Positions 30,070 through 39,979 of a DNA stretch of 64,000 nucleotides are shown here, piece after piece. This DNA is from DATFQE01 sp963739085 (lineage in GTDB: Bacteria > Actinomycetota > Thermoleophilia > Gaiellales > Gaiellaceae). Numbering within the stretch: position 1 is the first letter of the stretch; each line of letters begins with the position of its first letter. The DNA lies in assembly GCA_963739085.1 (NCBI GenBank), contig CAVTZA010000007.1:310001-374000 (forward strand). The letters are read 5' to 3'. The translations under genes were made by a program, and so were the position numbers. A model generated the notes under the pieces. It did no database searches. It was not told where the DNA came from and saw only the letters and a list, made by a program, of their open reading frames with translations.

Positions 30070-30743
30070 GAAAAGACGTTGACGGCCCGTGCGATTACGA
30101 GGCCGAGGATGGCGAGCGAGATGACCGCCTGCACAGCCATGGCAATCTTGGCCCACGGCACCAGCGGCATCACGTCGGTCGGGCTGAAGGCGGTCGCATT
30201 GGTGAAGCTCAGGTAGAGGTAGTCGAGAAATCGCGGGCGCCAATTGGGCGGTCCGATTCGCGGATTCAGCTGCTGCGGGAACGCGAGGTCGGGGTGCATC
30301 GGGGCGTCGTGCACGCGCGCCGCCGCTCCCCCGCCGTCGAGCTCCCAGTAGAGCAGCGCGAACGCGATGTTGTTGGACAGCCACACGACCGTCCCGGCCT
30401 CGAGCAGGTCCCGAGCCGAGTTCGTCTCCGGGCCGCCGTGCACGAGGTCGTCGATCAAGAGCGCCGTCGACCACAGCGACCCGATGACGAGCACGGACAC
30501 GAGCGCGATCGAGACAACGCGGAGCTCGCGCGAGCGGCGGGTGATCGAGCGCGGATCGGCGGCGACCACCACCACGAGCAGGACACCTTCGATCAACGGC
30601 AGCACCCACTGTGGGCCCAGGCGCACGTCGTCCGGAAGGAGCACCGTGAGGACGATCGCGGCGACGATCGCGCCGGCCATCGGCCAGCGCGCCTCGGCAC
30701 TGACTGTCTCCTGGCCCCCTGGTTCGAGCGCCACCTCGCGCAT
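30066..30743 (-). CDS. DUF1345-like membrane protein
   Basis: 225 residues with about six hydrophobic helices. The C-terminal region FLDYLYLSFTNATAFSPTDVM followed by a helix (AVISLAILGLVIARAVNVF) is the DUF1345 pattern (DYLYFSFTIGTTFQTSDV in typical members). A pore-loop-like segment sits before the last helix, as in some ion channels, but no ion selectivity signature is clear. Transcribed leftward from the palindrome at 30771. Function unknown. Confidence 0.7.
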   Translation of the reverse strand: MREVALEPGGQETVSAEARWPMAGAIVAAIVLTVLLPDDVRLGPQWVLPLIEGVLLVVVVAADPRSITRRSRELRVVSIALVSVLVIGSLWSTALLIDDLVHGGPETNSARDLLEAGTVVWLSNNIAFALLYWELDGGGAAARVHDAPMHPDLAFPQQLNPRIGPPNWRPRFLDYLYLSFTNATAFSPTDVMPLVPWAKIAMAVQAVISLAILGLVIARAVNVFS

Positions 30744-30770
30744 CCTCAGGCCGGCGAGCCCGCCGCTGAA

Positions 30771-30787
30771 TCATCCGCTCTGGACGA
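30771..30787. promoter_or_regulatory. palindromic operator candidate, site 10
   Basis: TCATCC-GCTCT-GGACGA, between divergent genes: 27 bp before the DUF1345-like start and 48 bp before the ATG at 30836. Nearly identical to site 11, including flanking bases GAA on the left and TGTGA on the right. Confidence 0.6.
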
Positions 30788-30822
30788 TGTGAGGGCCGGC
30801 CCAAGGGCTCGGGCACCTCGGG

Positions 30823-30828
30823 TACGGT
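30823..30828 (+). promoter_or_regulatory. -10 element of a leaderless promoter (TACGGT)
   Basis: TACGGT ends 7 bp before ATG 30836 and overlaps the alternative GTG at 30827. This decides the start in favour of ATG 30836. Confidence 0.4.
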
Positions 30829-30835
30829 GGCGCCT

Positions 30836-31159
30836 ATGGCCGAAGTGGTCGAGGCACACGACCTCACCGCGCCTTCACAGGATGGCTGGGCGGTGGACTA
30901 CCGGATCCGGCGCGAGGACGGCGAGGAGCTCCATGCCGAGGTTCGCTGCTGGGAAAAGGCGCACGCCGCTGCTGAGCAAGCAGCAAACGCCGAGGCTCTT
31001 GCGGCGATCGCGGACCGGGGCAACGATGCCGCGCTCGAATATGCGGAGCTGGTCGAGTCGCCGGCGACACGCGGTGCGGTGCTGATCTCGATCTGGTTCG
31101 ACCCCGCCGACGAGGGCAATCTGCGCCGTCGCGTCAGCTACGAGCGCGCCGTGGACTAG
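30836..31159 (+). CDS. small hypothetical protein, 107 residues
   Basis: An acidic, soluble protein (DGWAVDYRIRREDGEELHAEVRCWEKAHAAAEQ). The helical middle is Ala/Glu rich and the C-terminus carries ISIWFDPADEGNLRRRVSYER. No membrane helix or known motif was found and no family is recognised. It follows the divergent operator at 30771 and precedes the cyd genes by about 240 bp, so it may respond to the same signal. Confidence 0.55.
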   Translation: MAEVVEAHDLTAPSQDGWAVDYRIRREDGEELHAEVRCWEKAHAAAEQAANAEALAAIADRGNDAALEYAELVESPATRGAVLISIWFDPADEGNLRRRVSYERAVD

Positions 31160-31184
31160 CCTCGCTCAGGCGGCGGCAACTGAA

Positions 31185-31201
31185 TCATCCCCTCTGGACG
31201 A
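31185..31201. promoter_or_regulatory. palindromic operator candidate, site 11
   Basis: TCATCC-CCTCT-GGACGA, in the 236-bp gap before cydA, 194 bp from its GTG. The rest of the gap shows no gene. It is the most likely control element for the cyd operon. Confidence 0.6.
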
Positions 31202-31395
31202 TGTGACTCCTCGAGTCGGGGCTGAGGATGTGGCTGCACCTCGGGCACGAGCCTGGAAACCCATGGCCGGCAACGGATTCGACTACGACGTCTCGTGATG
31301 GCTTCCGCGGGAGTGTCATGGGCGATGTTCCGTGACTCGACACGGGGAGCTGGGCCGCGGCATCGAGATTCCGGCATGGCGAGGCGGGCAGCGAG

Positions 31396-32802
31396 GTGAT
31401 CGACGTACTGGCGAGCACGACCGCCGACCTCGCGCGCCTGCAGTTCGCGACCACCTCGATCTACCACTTCTTCTTCGTGCCGCTGACGCTCGGGCTGGGG
31501 CCGATCGTGGCGGTCATGCAGACCTTGTGGCACCGGACGGGGGACGAGCGCTGGCTGCGGCTGACGCATTTCTTCGGAACGCTGTTGCTGATCAACTTCG
31601 CGATCGGCGTCGCCACCGGCCTCGTCCAGGAGTTCGAGTTCGGGATGAACTGGTCGACCTACGCGAAGTTCGTCGGCAACGTCTTCGGCGCACCGCTCGC
31701 GATCGAGGGGCTCGCAGCGTTCATGCTCGAGGCGACGTTCCTCGGGCTCTGGATCTTCGGCTGGAACCGCCTGTCGCCGCGCGTGCACCTGGCGACGCTG
31801 TGGATCGCGGTGGCCGGAACGTGGATGTCGGCGTTCTTCATCCTGGTCGCGAACTCGTGGATGCAGCACCCGGTCGGGTACAAGATCGTGAACGGGGAGG
31901 CGCACCTCACCAGCTTCTGGGCGCTTCTGTCCAACGGGTTCGCGCTCCGCGCGTACTTGCACACGATTCTCGCGGGCCTGATCTTCGGGTCGATCGTGAC
32001 GCTGGGCGTCTGCTGCTGGCACTTCCTGCGCCGCAAGGACGTCGACCTCTTCCTCAAGGCGGCGAAGCTGGCGCTGATCGTGGCGGTGCCGGTAACGCTG
32101 CTCCAGCTCGTCGTCGGCAACCGCTTCGGCGAAGCCGTGACGAGCGCGCAGAGCATGAAGATCGCCGCCTCCGAGGCGCAGTGGAACACCTGCCAGCCGT
32201 GCGGTTTCTCGCTGTTTCAGATCGGCGGGTTCACGGTGAGCGACCAGACGCCGAGCTTCTCGATCACGGTCCCGCGAGTCCTCTCGTACATGGCCACCGG
32301 CTCGTTCGACGGCGAGGTGCAGGGCCTCAATCAGCTCCAGGCGCAGGAGCAGAGCCGGTACGGCCCCGACAACTACATGCCGAACGTGCGCGTCATCTAC
32401 TGGTCGATGCGGGTGATGGCCTTCACGGGGGTGCTGATGCTCCTCGTGGCCGCCGTCGGCGCCTGGCTCTACTGGAAGCAGAAGCTCGAGCGGGCGCGCT
32501 GGTTCCACCGAACGGCGATCGTCGCGATCGCGTTTCCGTACATCGCCGCGACGGCGGGTTGGATCCTGACCGAGATGGGCCGGCAGCCGTGGATCGTGCA
32601 GGGCCTGCTCAAGACCGCCGACGCGCACTCGCCCGCCGTCTCTTCGGCCATGCTCGCGTTCAGCCTCACCGTGTTCGTCTGCCTCTACCTCGCGCTGCTG
32701 GTGCTCGACATCTGGCTGATGCGCCGCTACGCGAGGCTCGACCCGCCCGAGGTCGACCGCGACGAGACCGGAGAGACCCCGATGCCTGCGATCGGATACT
32801 GA
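31396..32802 (+). CDS. cydA: cytochrome bd quinol oxidase subunit I
   Basis: 468 residues, the quinol-oxidising, haem-carrying subunit. The N-terminal helix with the b595-type histidine (TTSIYHFFFVPLTLGLGP), RAYLHTILAGLIFG (helix with a haem b558 ligand) and the C-terminal ILTEMGRQPWIVQG are typical. The Q-loop (GLNQLQAQEQSRYG) is the short type. The enzyme reduces O2 with high affinity using quinol and does not pump protons. The start is GTG 31396 with GCAGCGAG upstream. It is directly followed by cydB. Confidence 0.96.
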   Translation: MIDVLASTTADLARLQFATTSIYHFFFVPLTLGLGPIVAVMQTLWHRTGDERWLRLTHFFGTLLLINFAIGVATGLVQEFEFGMNWSTYAKFVGNVFGAPLAIEGLAAFMLEATFLGLWIFGWNRLSPRVHLATLWIAVAGTWMSAFFILVANSWMQHPVGYKIVNGEAHLTSFWALLSNGFALRAYLHTILAGLIFGSIVTLGVCCWHFLRRKDVDLFLKAAKLALIVAVPVTLLQLVVGNRFGEAVTSAQSMKIAASEAQWNTCQPCGFSLFQIGGFTVSDQTPSFSITVPRVLSYMATGSFDGEVQGLNQLQAQEQSRYGPDNYMPNVRVIYWSMRVMAFTGVLMLLVAAVGAWLYWKQKLERARWFHRTAIVAIAFPYIAATAGWILTEMGRQPWIVQGLLKTADAHSPAVSSAMLAFSLTVFVCLYLALLVLDIWLMRRYARLDPPEVDRDETGETPMPAIGY

Positions 32803-32803
32803 G

Positions 32804-33850
32804 ATGGACCTGCAAGAGCTCTGGTTCTGCCTGCTCGCCTTCTTCTTCGGCGCGTACTTCTTGCTCGAGGGCTTCGACCTCGGCGTCGGGCTGCTGCTGC
32901 CGTTCCTGCCGCGCAACGAGGAGGACCGCAGCGCGATGTTCCGCACGATCGGCCCCGTGTGGGACGGCAACGAGGTGTGGCTCGTGATCGCCGGCGCCGC
33001 GATGTTCGCGGCCTTCCCGGCCTGGTACGCGACGATGTTCTCCGGCTTCTACATCGCACTGCTCCTGCTGCTCGTCTTCCTGATCGTGCGCGTGCTCTCG
33101 TTCGAGTGGCGCGAGCGGCACGAGGACTCGCGCTGGCTCGGGCTCTGGGCTTGGGCGAACACGATCGGCAGCCTCGGCATTGCCCTGATCTGGGGTGTCG
33201 CCTTCTCGAACCTGCTCTACGGCGTGCCGATCAATTCCAGCGGGGACTTCGACGGCAGCTTCTGGGATCTCTTCAACCTGTACACGCTGCTCGGCGGGGT
33301 CGCGGTCGTCCTGCTGTTCGCGTTCCACGGCGCGACCTACCTCACGCTGCGCACGACCGGCGAGCTATGCCGGCGCGCCGTGGCGGCCGCAGGTCGGCTC
33401 TCGATCGCGACAGCCGTCGTCGGCGCGGGGTTCCTGATCTGGACCGTCGCGGTCGCGGTCGACAAGAACGACAAGGACGTCTTCCCGCCGCTGCTGCCCG
33501 CGCTACTCGCGATCGCCGCGCTCCTCGGTGCGGTCGTCTGCGTCAGGGTCGCCCGCAGCGGATGGGCGTTCGGGCTCACGGCGGCCGGCGCCTTCCTGGT
33601 CGTGGCCACGATCTTCACGAGCCTCTACCCGCGCGTCATGGTCGCCAGCAACGACTTCGCCAACAGCCTCACCGTCGACAGCGCCTCCTCGGCGCACTAC
33701 ACGCTCAAGGTGATGACCGTGGTCGCCCTGCTCGTGACGCCGGTCATCCTCATCTACCAGGGCTGGACGTACTACGTCTTCCGCGCGCGTGTGGGCGGCG
33801 AGGAGATCGAGAACCCGGTCGACCTCATCGCGCGCGAGACCGGCACGTAG
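32804..33850 (+). CDS. cydB: cytochrome bd quinol oxidase subunit II
   Basis: 348 residues with about eight to nine hydrophobic helices. The N-terminus LQELWFCLLAFFFGAYFLLEGFDLGVGLLLPFL is diagnostic of subunit II; GPVWDGNEVWLVIAGAAMFAAFP and SGFYIALLLLLVFLIVRV follow. It pairs with cydA in the terminal oxidase. The ATG is 1 bp after the cydA stop, so the two are coupled; CydD and CydC follow. Confidence 0.96.
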   Translation: MDLQELWFCLLAFFFGAYFLLEGFDLGVGLLLPFLPRNEEDRSAMFRTIGPVWDGNEVWLVIAGAAMFAAFPAWYATMFSGFYIALLLLLVFLIVRVLSFEWRERHEDSRWLGLWAWANTIGSLGIALIWGVAFSNLLYGVPINSSGDFDGSFWDLFNLYTLLGGVAVVLLFAFHGATYLTLRTTGELCRRAVAAAGRLSIATAVVGAGFLIWTVAVAVDKNDKDVFPPLLPALLAIAALLGAVVCVRVARSGWAFGLTAAGAFLVVATIFTSLYPRVMVASNDFANSLTVDSASSAHYTLKVMTVVALLVTPVILIYQGWTYYVFRARVGGEEIENPVDLIARETGT

Positions 33851-33857
33851 GACGGCG

Positions 33858-35530
33858 GTGCCGCTCCTCGATCCGCGCCTCGTCCGCCGTGCGGACAGCG
33901 TGCGCACGCTGCTCGTCGCTCGACGTCCTGCTGGGAGTCGCGGCCTCGCTGCTCGTGCTCGTCCAGGCGGTCCTGATCGCGACCGTCGCCGCGCGCGCCT
34001 TCGGCGGCGCCTCGCTGGGCGAGGTGACCACGCCGCTCACCCTGCTCGTCGCCGCCACGGCCTGCCGGGCGGCCGCCGCCTGGGGATTCGAGGTGGCCGG
34101 GCGCCGCGCGGCGAACGACGTCCTCGCCGACCTTCGGCTCGACGTCGTGGAGCGACGGCTGCGCGATCGTCCGGCTGCGCTCGACGGCGCGGAGAGCGGC
34201 GAGATCGCGACCGCGGCGGTGTCGGGTGTGGACGCGCTCGAGACGACGTTCGCGCGCTCGTTGCCGCAGGCCGTTCTCGCGGTCGCGGTCCCGGTCGCGG
34301 TGCTCGCGTTCGTGGCGTGGATCGATCCGATCTCCGCCGCCGTGATGCTGCTGACGCTGCCGCTCGTGCCGGTGTTCATGTGGCTGATCGGCCGCTACAC
34401 GGAGCAGCGCGCCCGCGAACGCTGGCAGGCGCTCGCGCTCCTCTCGACCCACTTTCTCGACGTCGTGCGCGGGCTCCCCACTCTCCGCGCCTTCAACCGC
34501 GGCGAAGCGCAGACCGAGCGGATCAGCGCCGTGAGCGAGGAGTACCGGCGGACGACGATGGGGACGCTGCGCGTCGCGTTCCTCTCCGGCTCGGTGCTCG
34601 AGCTGGCCGCGACTATCGGTATCGCGCTCGTCGCCGTCACGGTCGGCGTTCGCCTCGTCGAGGGCGGGCTCGGCTTCGAGGCAGGGCTGACGGTGCTCGT
34701 GCTCGCGCCGGAGCTCTACCTGCCCTTGCGCAACCTCGCGGCGCAGTTCCACGCGAGCGCCGACGGGCTCGCAGTGGCCGGGCGGCTGCTCGATCTGGTC
34801 GAGCCCGTCGCGTCGTCACGTCCTGCCGTCGTCCAGGCCCCGAGCCCACAGGACGCGCCGGTGCGGCTGGAAGGCGTCTCGTTCGCGTATCCCGCTCGGC
34901 CGGGCAACGTCCTCGAGCACGTCGACCTCGAGCTCGACCCCAACGAGACGGTCGCCCTCGTCGGGCCGAGCGGAGGAGGAAAGAGCACGATTGCCGCGCT
35001 CCTCCTCCGGCTGGCCGAGCCGACCGACGGGCGAGTCACCGTCGGCTCCGTCGATCTGGGCGCTTGCACGGCCGAGTCGTGGCGGGCCCACCTCGCGTGG
35101 GTTCCGCAGAGGCCCACCCTCCTGCGCGGCACCCTCGCCGACAACATCCGGCTCGCGCGACCCGGACGCGGACGACCGGCGCGTACGGGTCGCCGCGAGG
35201 GCGGCCGGCGCCGACCGTTTCGTGCTGGCGCTTCCGCACGGGTACGACACGGTTGTGGGCGAGGGCGGGAGGACGCTGTCGGCGGGTGAGGTGCAGCGGA
35301 TCGCGCTCGCGCGCGCCTTCCTCCGCGACGCGGCGCTCGTGATCCTCGACGAGCCGACGGCCAACCTCGACCCGGCGAGCGCCGAGCTCGTGGGCGAGGC
35401 GATCGAGCGCCTCCGCGTCGGCCGAACGGTGCTGCTGATCGTCCATCGGCCGGAGCTGGCGGCGCGCGCCGACCGGATCGTGCACCTGCACGCCGGCCGG
35501 ATCGTCGAGCCCGCTGCGGTGGCCGCATGA
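33858..35530 (+). CDS. cydD: thiol reductant ABC exporter subunit CydD (two frame breaks)
   Basis: ABC transporter half with an N-terminal six-helix domain and a C-terminal ATPase: Walker A GPSGGGKSTIAAL near 34960, signature LSAGEVQRIALARAF and Walker B LVILDEPTANLD. With CydC it exports cysteine and glutathione, needed for assembly of cytochrome bd. The frame breaks near 33920 (GTCGCTCGAC from GTCGCGCTCGAC) and near 35158 (CTCGCGCGACCC from CTCGCGCGCGACCC); both fit loss of one CG unit. The repaired length is 558 residues. The stop overlaps cydC. Confidence 0.9.
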
Positions 35531-37185
35531 TCGCGACGATCGGGCGCCTGGTCGACTTCGCCGGCGTCTCTGCCCGCCGGCTCGTGCTCTCGGCCGGGCT
35601 CGGCGTCCTCGTCTTCGGCTTCGGGGTCGCGCTCATGACCTCGGCGGGATATCTGATCTCGCGCGCGGCCGAGCAACCACCGATCCTCTCGCTGACCGCG
35701 ACGATCGTCGCCGTCCGCTTCTTCGCCCTCGCGCGGCCGATCGCCCGCTACCTCGAACGCCTCGGCTCGCACGACGTGGCGCTGCGGGGTCTCGGCCGGA
35801 TCCGCACGCGCGTCTACGAGCGGATCGAGCCGCTGGCTCCGGCCCAGCTCGAGGGCTACCGGCGCGGCGAGCTACTCGGCCGGTTCGTCGGTGACGTCGA
35901 CGCGCTCCAGGGTCTCTACGTGCGCGGGCTCGGGCCGCCGCTCGTCGCGCTGGTCGTCGGCGTCGCCTGCGTGGCCGTCACCGCCGCCCTTCTCCCCGTC
36001 GCGGCCGCGATCCTCGCCGCGGGTCTCATCGCGGTGGGCGTCGTCGTGCCGCTCCTGACCTCCGCGGTGGAGCGGGCCGCCGCGCAGCGCCGTGCGCCGG
36101 CGCGCGCGGAGCTGACCGCCGAGCTCGTCGAGCTGCTGCGGAGCGCGCCGGAGCTGGTCGTGTACGGGCGCGAGGAGGCGACGCTCGCGCGCGTCGAGTC
36201 GCTGAACCGCGAGCTGGCCCGCCTCGGGAGGCGTGAAGCGCTCGCAGCCGGTCTCGGAGACGCCCTGTCGATCCTCGGGGCCGGCCTGACCGTCGCCGGC
36301 GTCCTCGCGGTCGGGGTTCAGGCCCACGACGCGGGCACGCTCGACCGCGTCTTCGTCGCCACGCTCGCGCTGCTCGCGCTCTCGTCGTTCGAGTGCGTCA
36401 CTCCGCTGCAGTCCGCCGCGCGCGAGCTATCGGGGATCCTCGCCTCCGGCCGGCGCGTCTTCGAGCTCGTCGACCGCGAGCCCGCGGTGCGCGACCCCGA
36501 GGAGCCTCGGCCGTCGCCACCGGCCGGTGTTGTCGCCCTGGAGAACGTATCCGTCGGCCGTGCTTCCGCGCTGTCCGGCTTCGACCTGCGGCTGGAGCCG
36601 GGCCGTCGCGTCGCGCTCGTCGGGCCGAGCGGCGTCGGCAAGACGACCGTGACCCATCTGCTGCTGCGGTTTCTCGACCCTGACGAGGGCCGGGTCACGC
36701 TCGCAGGCCGCGACGTCCGCGAGCTGCGTCAGCACGATGTTCGCGCGATGTTCGCGCTCGCGGGGCAGGACGCCCACCTCTTCAACGCCACGATCCGGGC
36801 GAACCTCCTCCTCGCCCGGCCCGGCGCGACGGAGACCGAGCTGCACGACGCGCTTCGGCGCGCCCGGCTCGACGACTGGGTCGCGTCGCTGCCCGACGGG
36901 CTTGAGACGCTCGTCGGCGAGGAGGGCACCGAGCTCTCGGGCGGCCAGCGCCAGCGCCTGACGGTCGCGCGGGCTCTCCTGGCGGATGCGCCGGTGCTCG
37001 TCCTCGACGAGCCGACCGCCCACCTCGATCCCGACACGGCCCAGGCGCTCGTCGAGGACGCCCTCACCGCCGCGCGCGACCGCTCGGTCCTGCTGATCAC
37101 GCATCGCCCGGAAGGCCTCGACCTCGTCGACGAGGTCGTGGAGCTGAAGGATGGAGGAGCGATAATCACTCATGGCCTCGCCTGA
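35527..37185 (+). CDS. cydC: thiol reductant ABC exporter subunit CydC
   Basis: 552 residues: membrane domain first (VLSAGLGVLVFGFGVALMTSAGYLI), then an ATPase with Walker A GPSGVGKTTVTH, the signature LSGGQRQRLTVARALL, and Walker B LVLDEPTAHLDPDTA. It forms a heterodimer with CydD. The start ATG overlaps the cydD stop by four bases, and the 3' end overlaps the following RDD gene by 14 bases. The frame is intact. Confidence 0.93.
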   Translation: MIATIGRLVDFAGVSARRLVLSAGLGVLVFGFGVALMTSAGYLISRAAEQPPILSLTATIVAVRFFALARPIARYLERLGSHDVALRGLGRIRTRVYERIEPLAPAQLEGYRRGELLGRFVGDVDALQGLYVRGLGPPLVALVVGVACVAVTAALLPVAAAILAAGLIAVGVVVPLLTSAVERAAAQRRAPARAELTAELVELLRSAPELVVYGREEATLARVESLNRELARLGRREALAAGLGDALSILGAGLTVAGVLAVGVQAHDAGTLDRVFVATLALLALSSFECVTPLQSAARELSGILASGRRVFELVDREPAVRDPEEPRPSPPAGVVALENVSVGRASALSGFDLRLEPGRRVALVGPSGVGKTTVTHLLLRFLDPDEGRVTLAGRDVRELRQHDVRAMFALAGQDAHLFNATIRANLLLARPGATETELHDALRRARLDDWVASLPDGLETLVGEEGTELSGGQRQRLTVARALLADAPVLVLDEPTAHLDPDTAQALVEDALTAARDRSVLLITHRPEGLDLVDEVVELKDGGAIITHGLA

Positions 37186-38114
37186 CGACGAGCAGCGCTC
37201 CGGGCTCACCGACGCGGCCGGTCGAGCGGCCCTCTTCTCGGCGCGGGCGGCAGCACGCGTTTGGCGCGACCAGTTCGAGACCGCGGTCGATGAGGTGCTG
37301 TCGGCTCCCGAGATCGCGCGGGTCATCGACCGGGCCTTGGCCGGACCGCTCCCTGAAGAAGTCGCTCGCTCGCTCGTCCGCCACCGCGTCCTCGAGCGTG
37401 TGCTCGCCGAGCTCGCCGCCAGCGGCGAGCTCGAGCGCCTGTTGACCGCGGCGCTGGCAAGCCCGCAAACGCTGGAGCTCACCGATCGCGTGATGGCGAG
37501 CGACGAGACGCAGCATGCCCTCCGGCACGTCGCGTCGAGCCCCGAGCTTCGGGAGGCGGTCAGCCGACAGACCCGTGGGTTCGCGGACGAGGTCGCCGGA
37601 AGCGTGCAGACGTCCGCCGTGCGGATGGATCAGCGGGTCGAGTCAGCCGTACGCCGCCGCGAGCGCGCCGGCCGCCCGGTCTTCGCGGGCATCGTCACGC
37701 GCGCCCTTGCGTCTCGCGGCCGATGCGTTCGCCACGATCCTCATCTACCTCGGGATCGTCGGCGTGGTCGCGCTCATCGCGTCGCTGGTCGGAGGCCTCC
37801 GTCCCCAGTGGCTCGTCGGCGTGCTCCTGCTCGTCGGCTGGGTCGTGATCGCCGGCGGGTACTTCGTCCTCTTCTGGAGCTCCGCGGGCCAGACGCTCGG
37901 CATGCGGCTGCTGCGGCTGCGCGTGCGGACGGCGGCGGGCGACCCGCCGTCGGTCGGCCGATCGATCGTGCGCGTGATCGGCCTCGTGCTCGCGATCGTT
38001 CCCCTGTTCCTGGGCTTCGTCCCGGTCCTCTTCGACGAGCGCCGGCGCGGACTGGCGGACTTCATGGCCGGAACGACGGTCGTGTACGACGACGGAGAAG
38101 CTGCCGGGGTCTAG
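37172..38114 (+). CDS. RDD-family membrane protein (frame broken once)
   Basis: About 314 residues. The N-terminal half is a soluble helical region (RVWRDQFETAVDEVLSAPEIARVIDRAL, VRHRVLERVLAELAASGELERLL). The C-terminal half contains the RDD membrane domain (LIYLGIVGVVALIASLVGG, WVVIAGGYFVLFWSSAGQT, GMRLLRLRVR). The frame breaks near 37712, where ACGCGCGCCCTTG would read through as ACGCGCGCGCCCTTG. It overlaps cydC, so it may be part of the cyd transcript; RDD proteins are of unknown or transport-related function. Confidence 0.75.
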
Positions 38115-38143
38115 TCCATCGGTTCGGTGCTCGTGCTCGGCGG

Positions 38144-38906
38144 CTATCGCTGAGCCCGTTGCCAGAGCGCTAGGAGCGAGGCGGCCACGTGCTCCGGCTC
38201 GCTGCGGTGTGGCGGGTCGAAGTGATGGCGCTCCGGGAACGTCTCGAGTGTGAAGTCCGCGAAGACGTCGCTGAGTCGTTTCGCCATCTGGGCGAAGTAG
38301 TTCGGGTTGCTCAGGCCCCCGAGAGCGAAGTAGACCGGCTGCGTGAAGCGTCGTAGCGCGTCGAGGTCGAGCGTGCCGGCGTCGAACGCCCGGAGAATGG
38401 CGCGGATGCCGGCGGGGCGTTTCGCGAGCCACGGCGGTGGCGGGCCCTCCGGGCGCGGCGGCGCCTCGACGCCGGGCGCGAGCTGGAGGCGGGTGAACTC
38501 CGCCATCTGCTCGTCCGCCGGCAGGCCGTCGAGCGCGCGGAACTGCTCCTGCAGCGTCTCCTCCGGTTGAGAGCGGTCGTTGCCGGCCCACGCCGGCTCG
38601 AGCAGTGCGAGACTCCGCAGCCGCGCGGCCGTGTCTGGCCGCGAACATCAGCGCGGCGGCGCCGCCGCCGGAGTAGCCGGTGAGGTGGAAGCGGTCGAAG
38701 CCCGCATCGTCGGCCTCGCGCAGGATGCCGTCGACCTCGACATCGAGGTCGTACCCTTGGGTGGCTCGGCTTGCTGCGTACAGCTCGAGGTCCTTCGGGA
38801 CCGCGCGGACGTTGTCCCCGAGCGCTGCGAGCAACGTGCGATAGGCCGGCTGTGCAGGCAAGACGACCCCAGGGAGCAACAGGACCTCGAACCGGTGGTC
38901 GACCAT
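38144..38906 (-). CDS. alpha/beta hydrolase (frame broken once)
   Basis: Leftward gene, 254 residues after repair. The N-terminus EVLLLPGVVLPAQPAYRTLLAAL and the nucleophile elbow FHLTGYSGGGAAALMFAARHG (serine at Gly-Tyr-Ser-Gly) are typical of alpha/beta hydrolases, and a late His lies in ETFPERHHFDPPHRSEP. The frame breaks near 38630, where CACGGCCGCGCGGC would read on with an added GC unit. The substrate is unknown. Confidence 0.7.
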
Positions 38907-38971
38907 TGGACGAGGCTATCCCGTATCCCCCAGCAGATCGATGCCTTGAACCAAGAGTAGAGTCGGATGCG

Positions 38972-39325
38972 ATGGAGACGGAGACATGGACGTGGCCGGC
39001 TTCGCTCGATGCGCTCGCAGCGGCCCCGGAGTCACACCGACTCCTGTTCGAGAACGACACTGTCCGCGTCCTCGAAACCAGGATCACACCCGGCCAGACC
39101 ACGCAGGTGCACACGCACCGTTGGCCGGGCATCCTTTACATCCTCTCGTTCTGCCACTTCGTCCGTCGTGACCCCGACGGGGTAATCCTCGTCGACACGC
39201 GCAGGGGCGGCGCCTTGCCGGCGCCTGGCACCGCGATCTGGGGTGATGCGCTGCCGCCGCACACGCTCGAGAACGTTGACGCCTCCGAGTTTCACGTCAT
39301 CGGCGTCGAGCTGAAGAGCAGCTGA
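38972..39325 (+). CDS. small cupin-fold protein
   Basis: 117 residues. The metal-binding cupin motif is suggested by TPGQTTQVHTHRWPGILYIL near residues 38-57, and the second half DALPPHTLENVDASEFHVIGVEL completes the barrel. This fits a small single-domain cupin, possibly an enzyme or sensor. ATG 38972 is chosen because a TAGAGT element ends 8 bp before it, suggesting a leaderless mRNA. Function unknown. Confidence 0.65.
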   Translation: METETWTWPASLDALAAAPESHRLLFENDTVRVLETRITPGQTTQVHTHRWPGILYILSFCHFVRRDPDGVILVDTRRGGALPAPGTAIWGDALPPHTLENVDASEFHVIGVELKSS

Positions 39326-39390
39326 AAGCCGGCATAGGCGGGATGGTTCCGTCGCTCCTGAAGCGAACGTGCAAGCAGCACGACTCGGCC

Positions 39391-39888
39391 CTATTTGTCG
39401 AGTAGCCGGAAGTACCGGGCGATCGGCAGGAGCGTGAACCCCGCTGCCTCGTACGCCGCCCGCGCAGGCTCGTGACCCCGGTCGCCGCCGGTCTCCACCA
39501 CGGCGATGTCCATGCCGCGGCTGCGCATGTGCTCAGTCGCGAACTCGGTGAGCCGCGAGCTGATGCCGCGCCGTTGATAGTCAGGATCGACGCCGATGAT
39601 GTCGATCACGCCCATCCCGGCATGAAACGCGTTCAGGGCGACCGCGACGAAACCGACCGGCCGTCCGGCCGTCACCGCGACGAACACATCCCGTTCTTCG
39701 TTCATGCACGCGGATCGCACCGCGTCAGCCTGGCCCTCCTTCCAGTCCGGGTGCAAGCGGAGGAAGATGTCGTCGCCCAGGACCTGCCGCACTGACGCGA
39801 AGACGGGCTCCCAGGCGCGCAGTGACAACTCGACGATCGCCCCGAGGTCGTCCTTGCGGAACTCACGGATGATCGTCTCTTCGGCCAC
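39391..39888 (-). CDS. GNAT-family N-acetyltransferase
   Basis: 165 residues with the GNAT acetyl-CoA loop DPDYQRRGISSRLTEFATEHM in the centre, preceded by VAVTAGRPVGFVAVAL and followed by ARAAYEAAGFTLLPIARYFRLL. The acceptor substrate cannot be told. The gene is monocistronic and convergent with the cupin gene. The start ATG at 39888 keeps the conserved IIREFRKDDLGAIVELSLRAW. Confidence 0.8.
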   Translation of the reverse strand: MAEETIIREFRKDDLGAIVELSLRAWEPVFASVRQVLGDDIFLRLHPDWKEGQADAVRSACMNEERDVFVAVTAGRPVGFVAVALNAFHAGMGVIDIIGVDPDYQRRGISSRLTEFATEHMRSRGMDIAVVETGGDRGHEPARAAYEAAGFTLLPIARYFRLLDK

Positions 39889-39979
39889 GGCGTCGATACG
39901 CTAACCCGCTGCAACAGCGCCGTTGGATGAGCCGGCGTACGAGAATTTCCCCTGACTGCGGCTATACGCTGGTCGCCTG

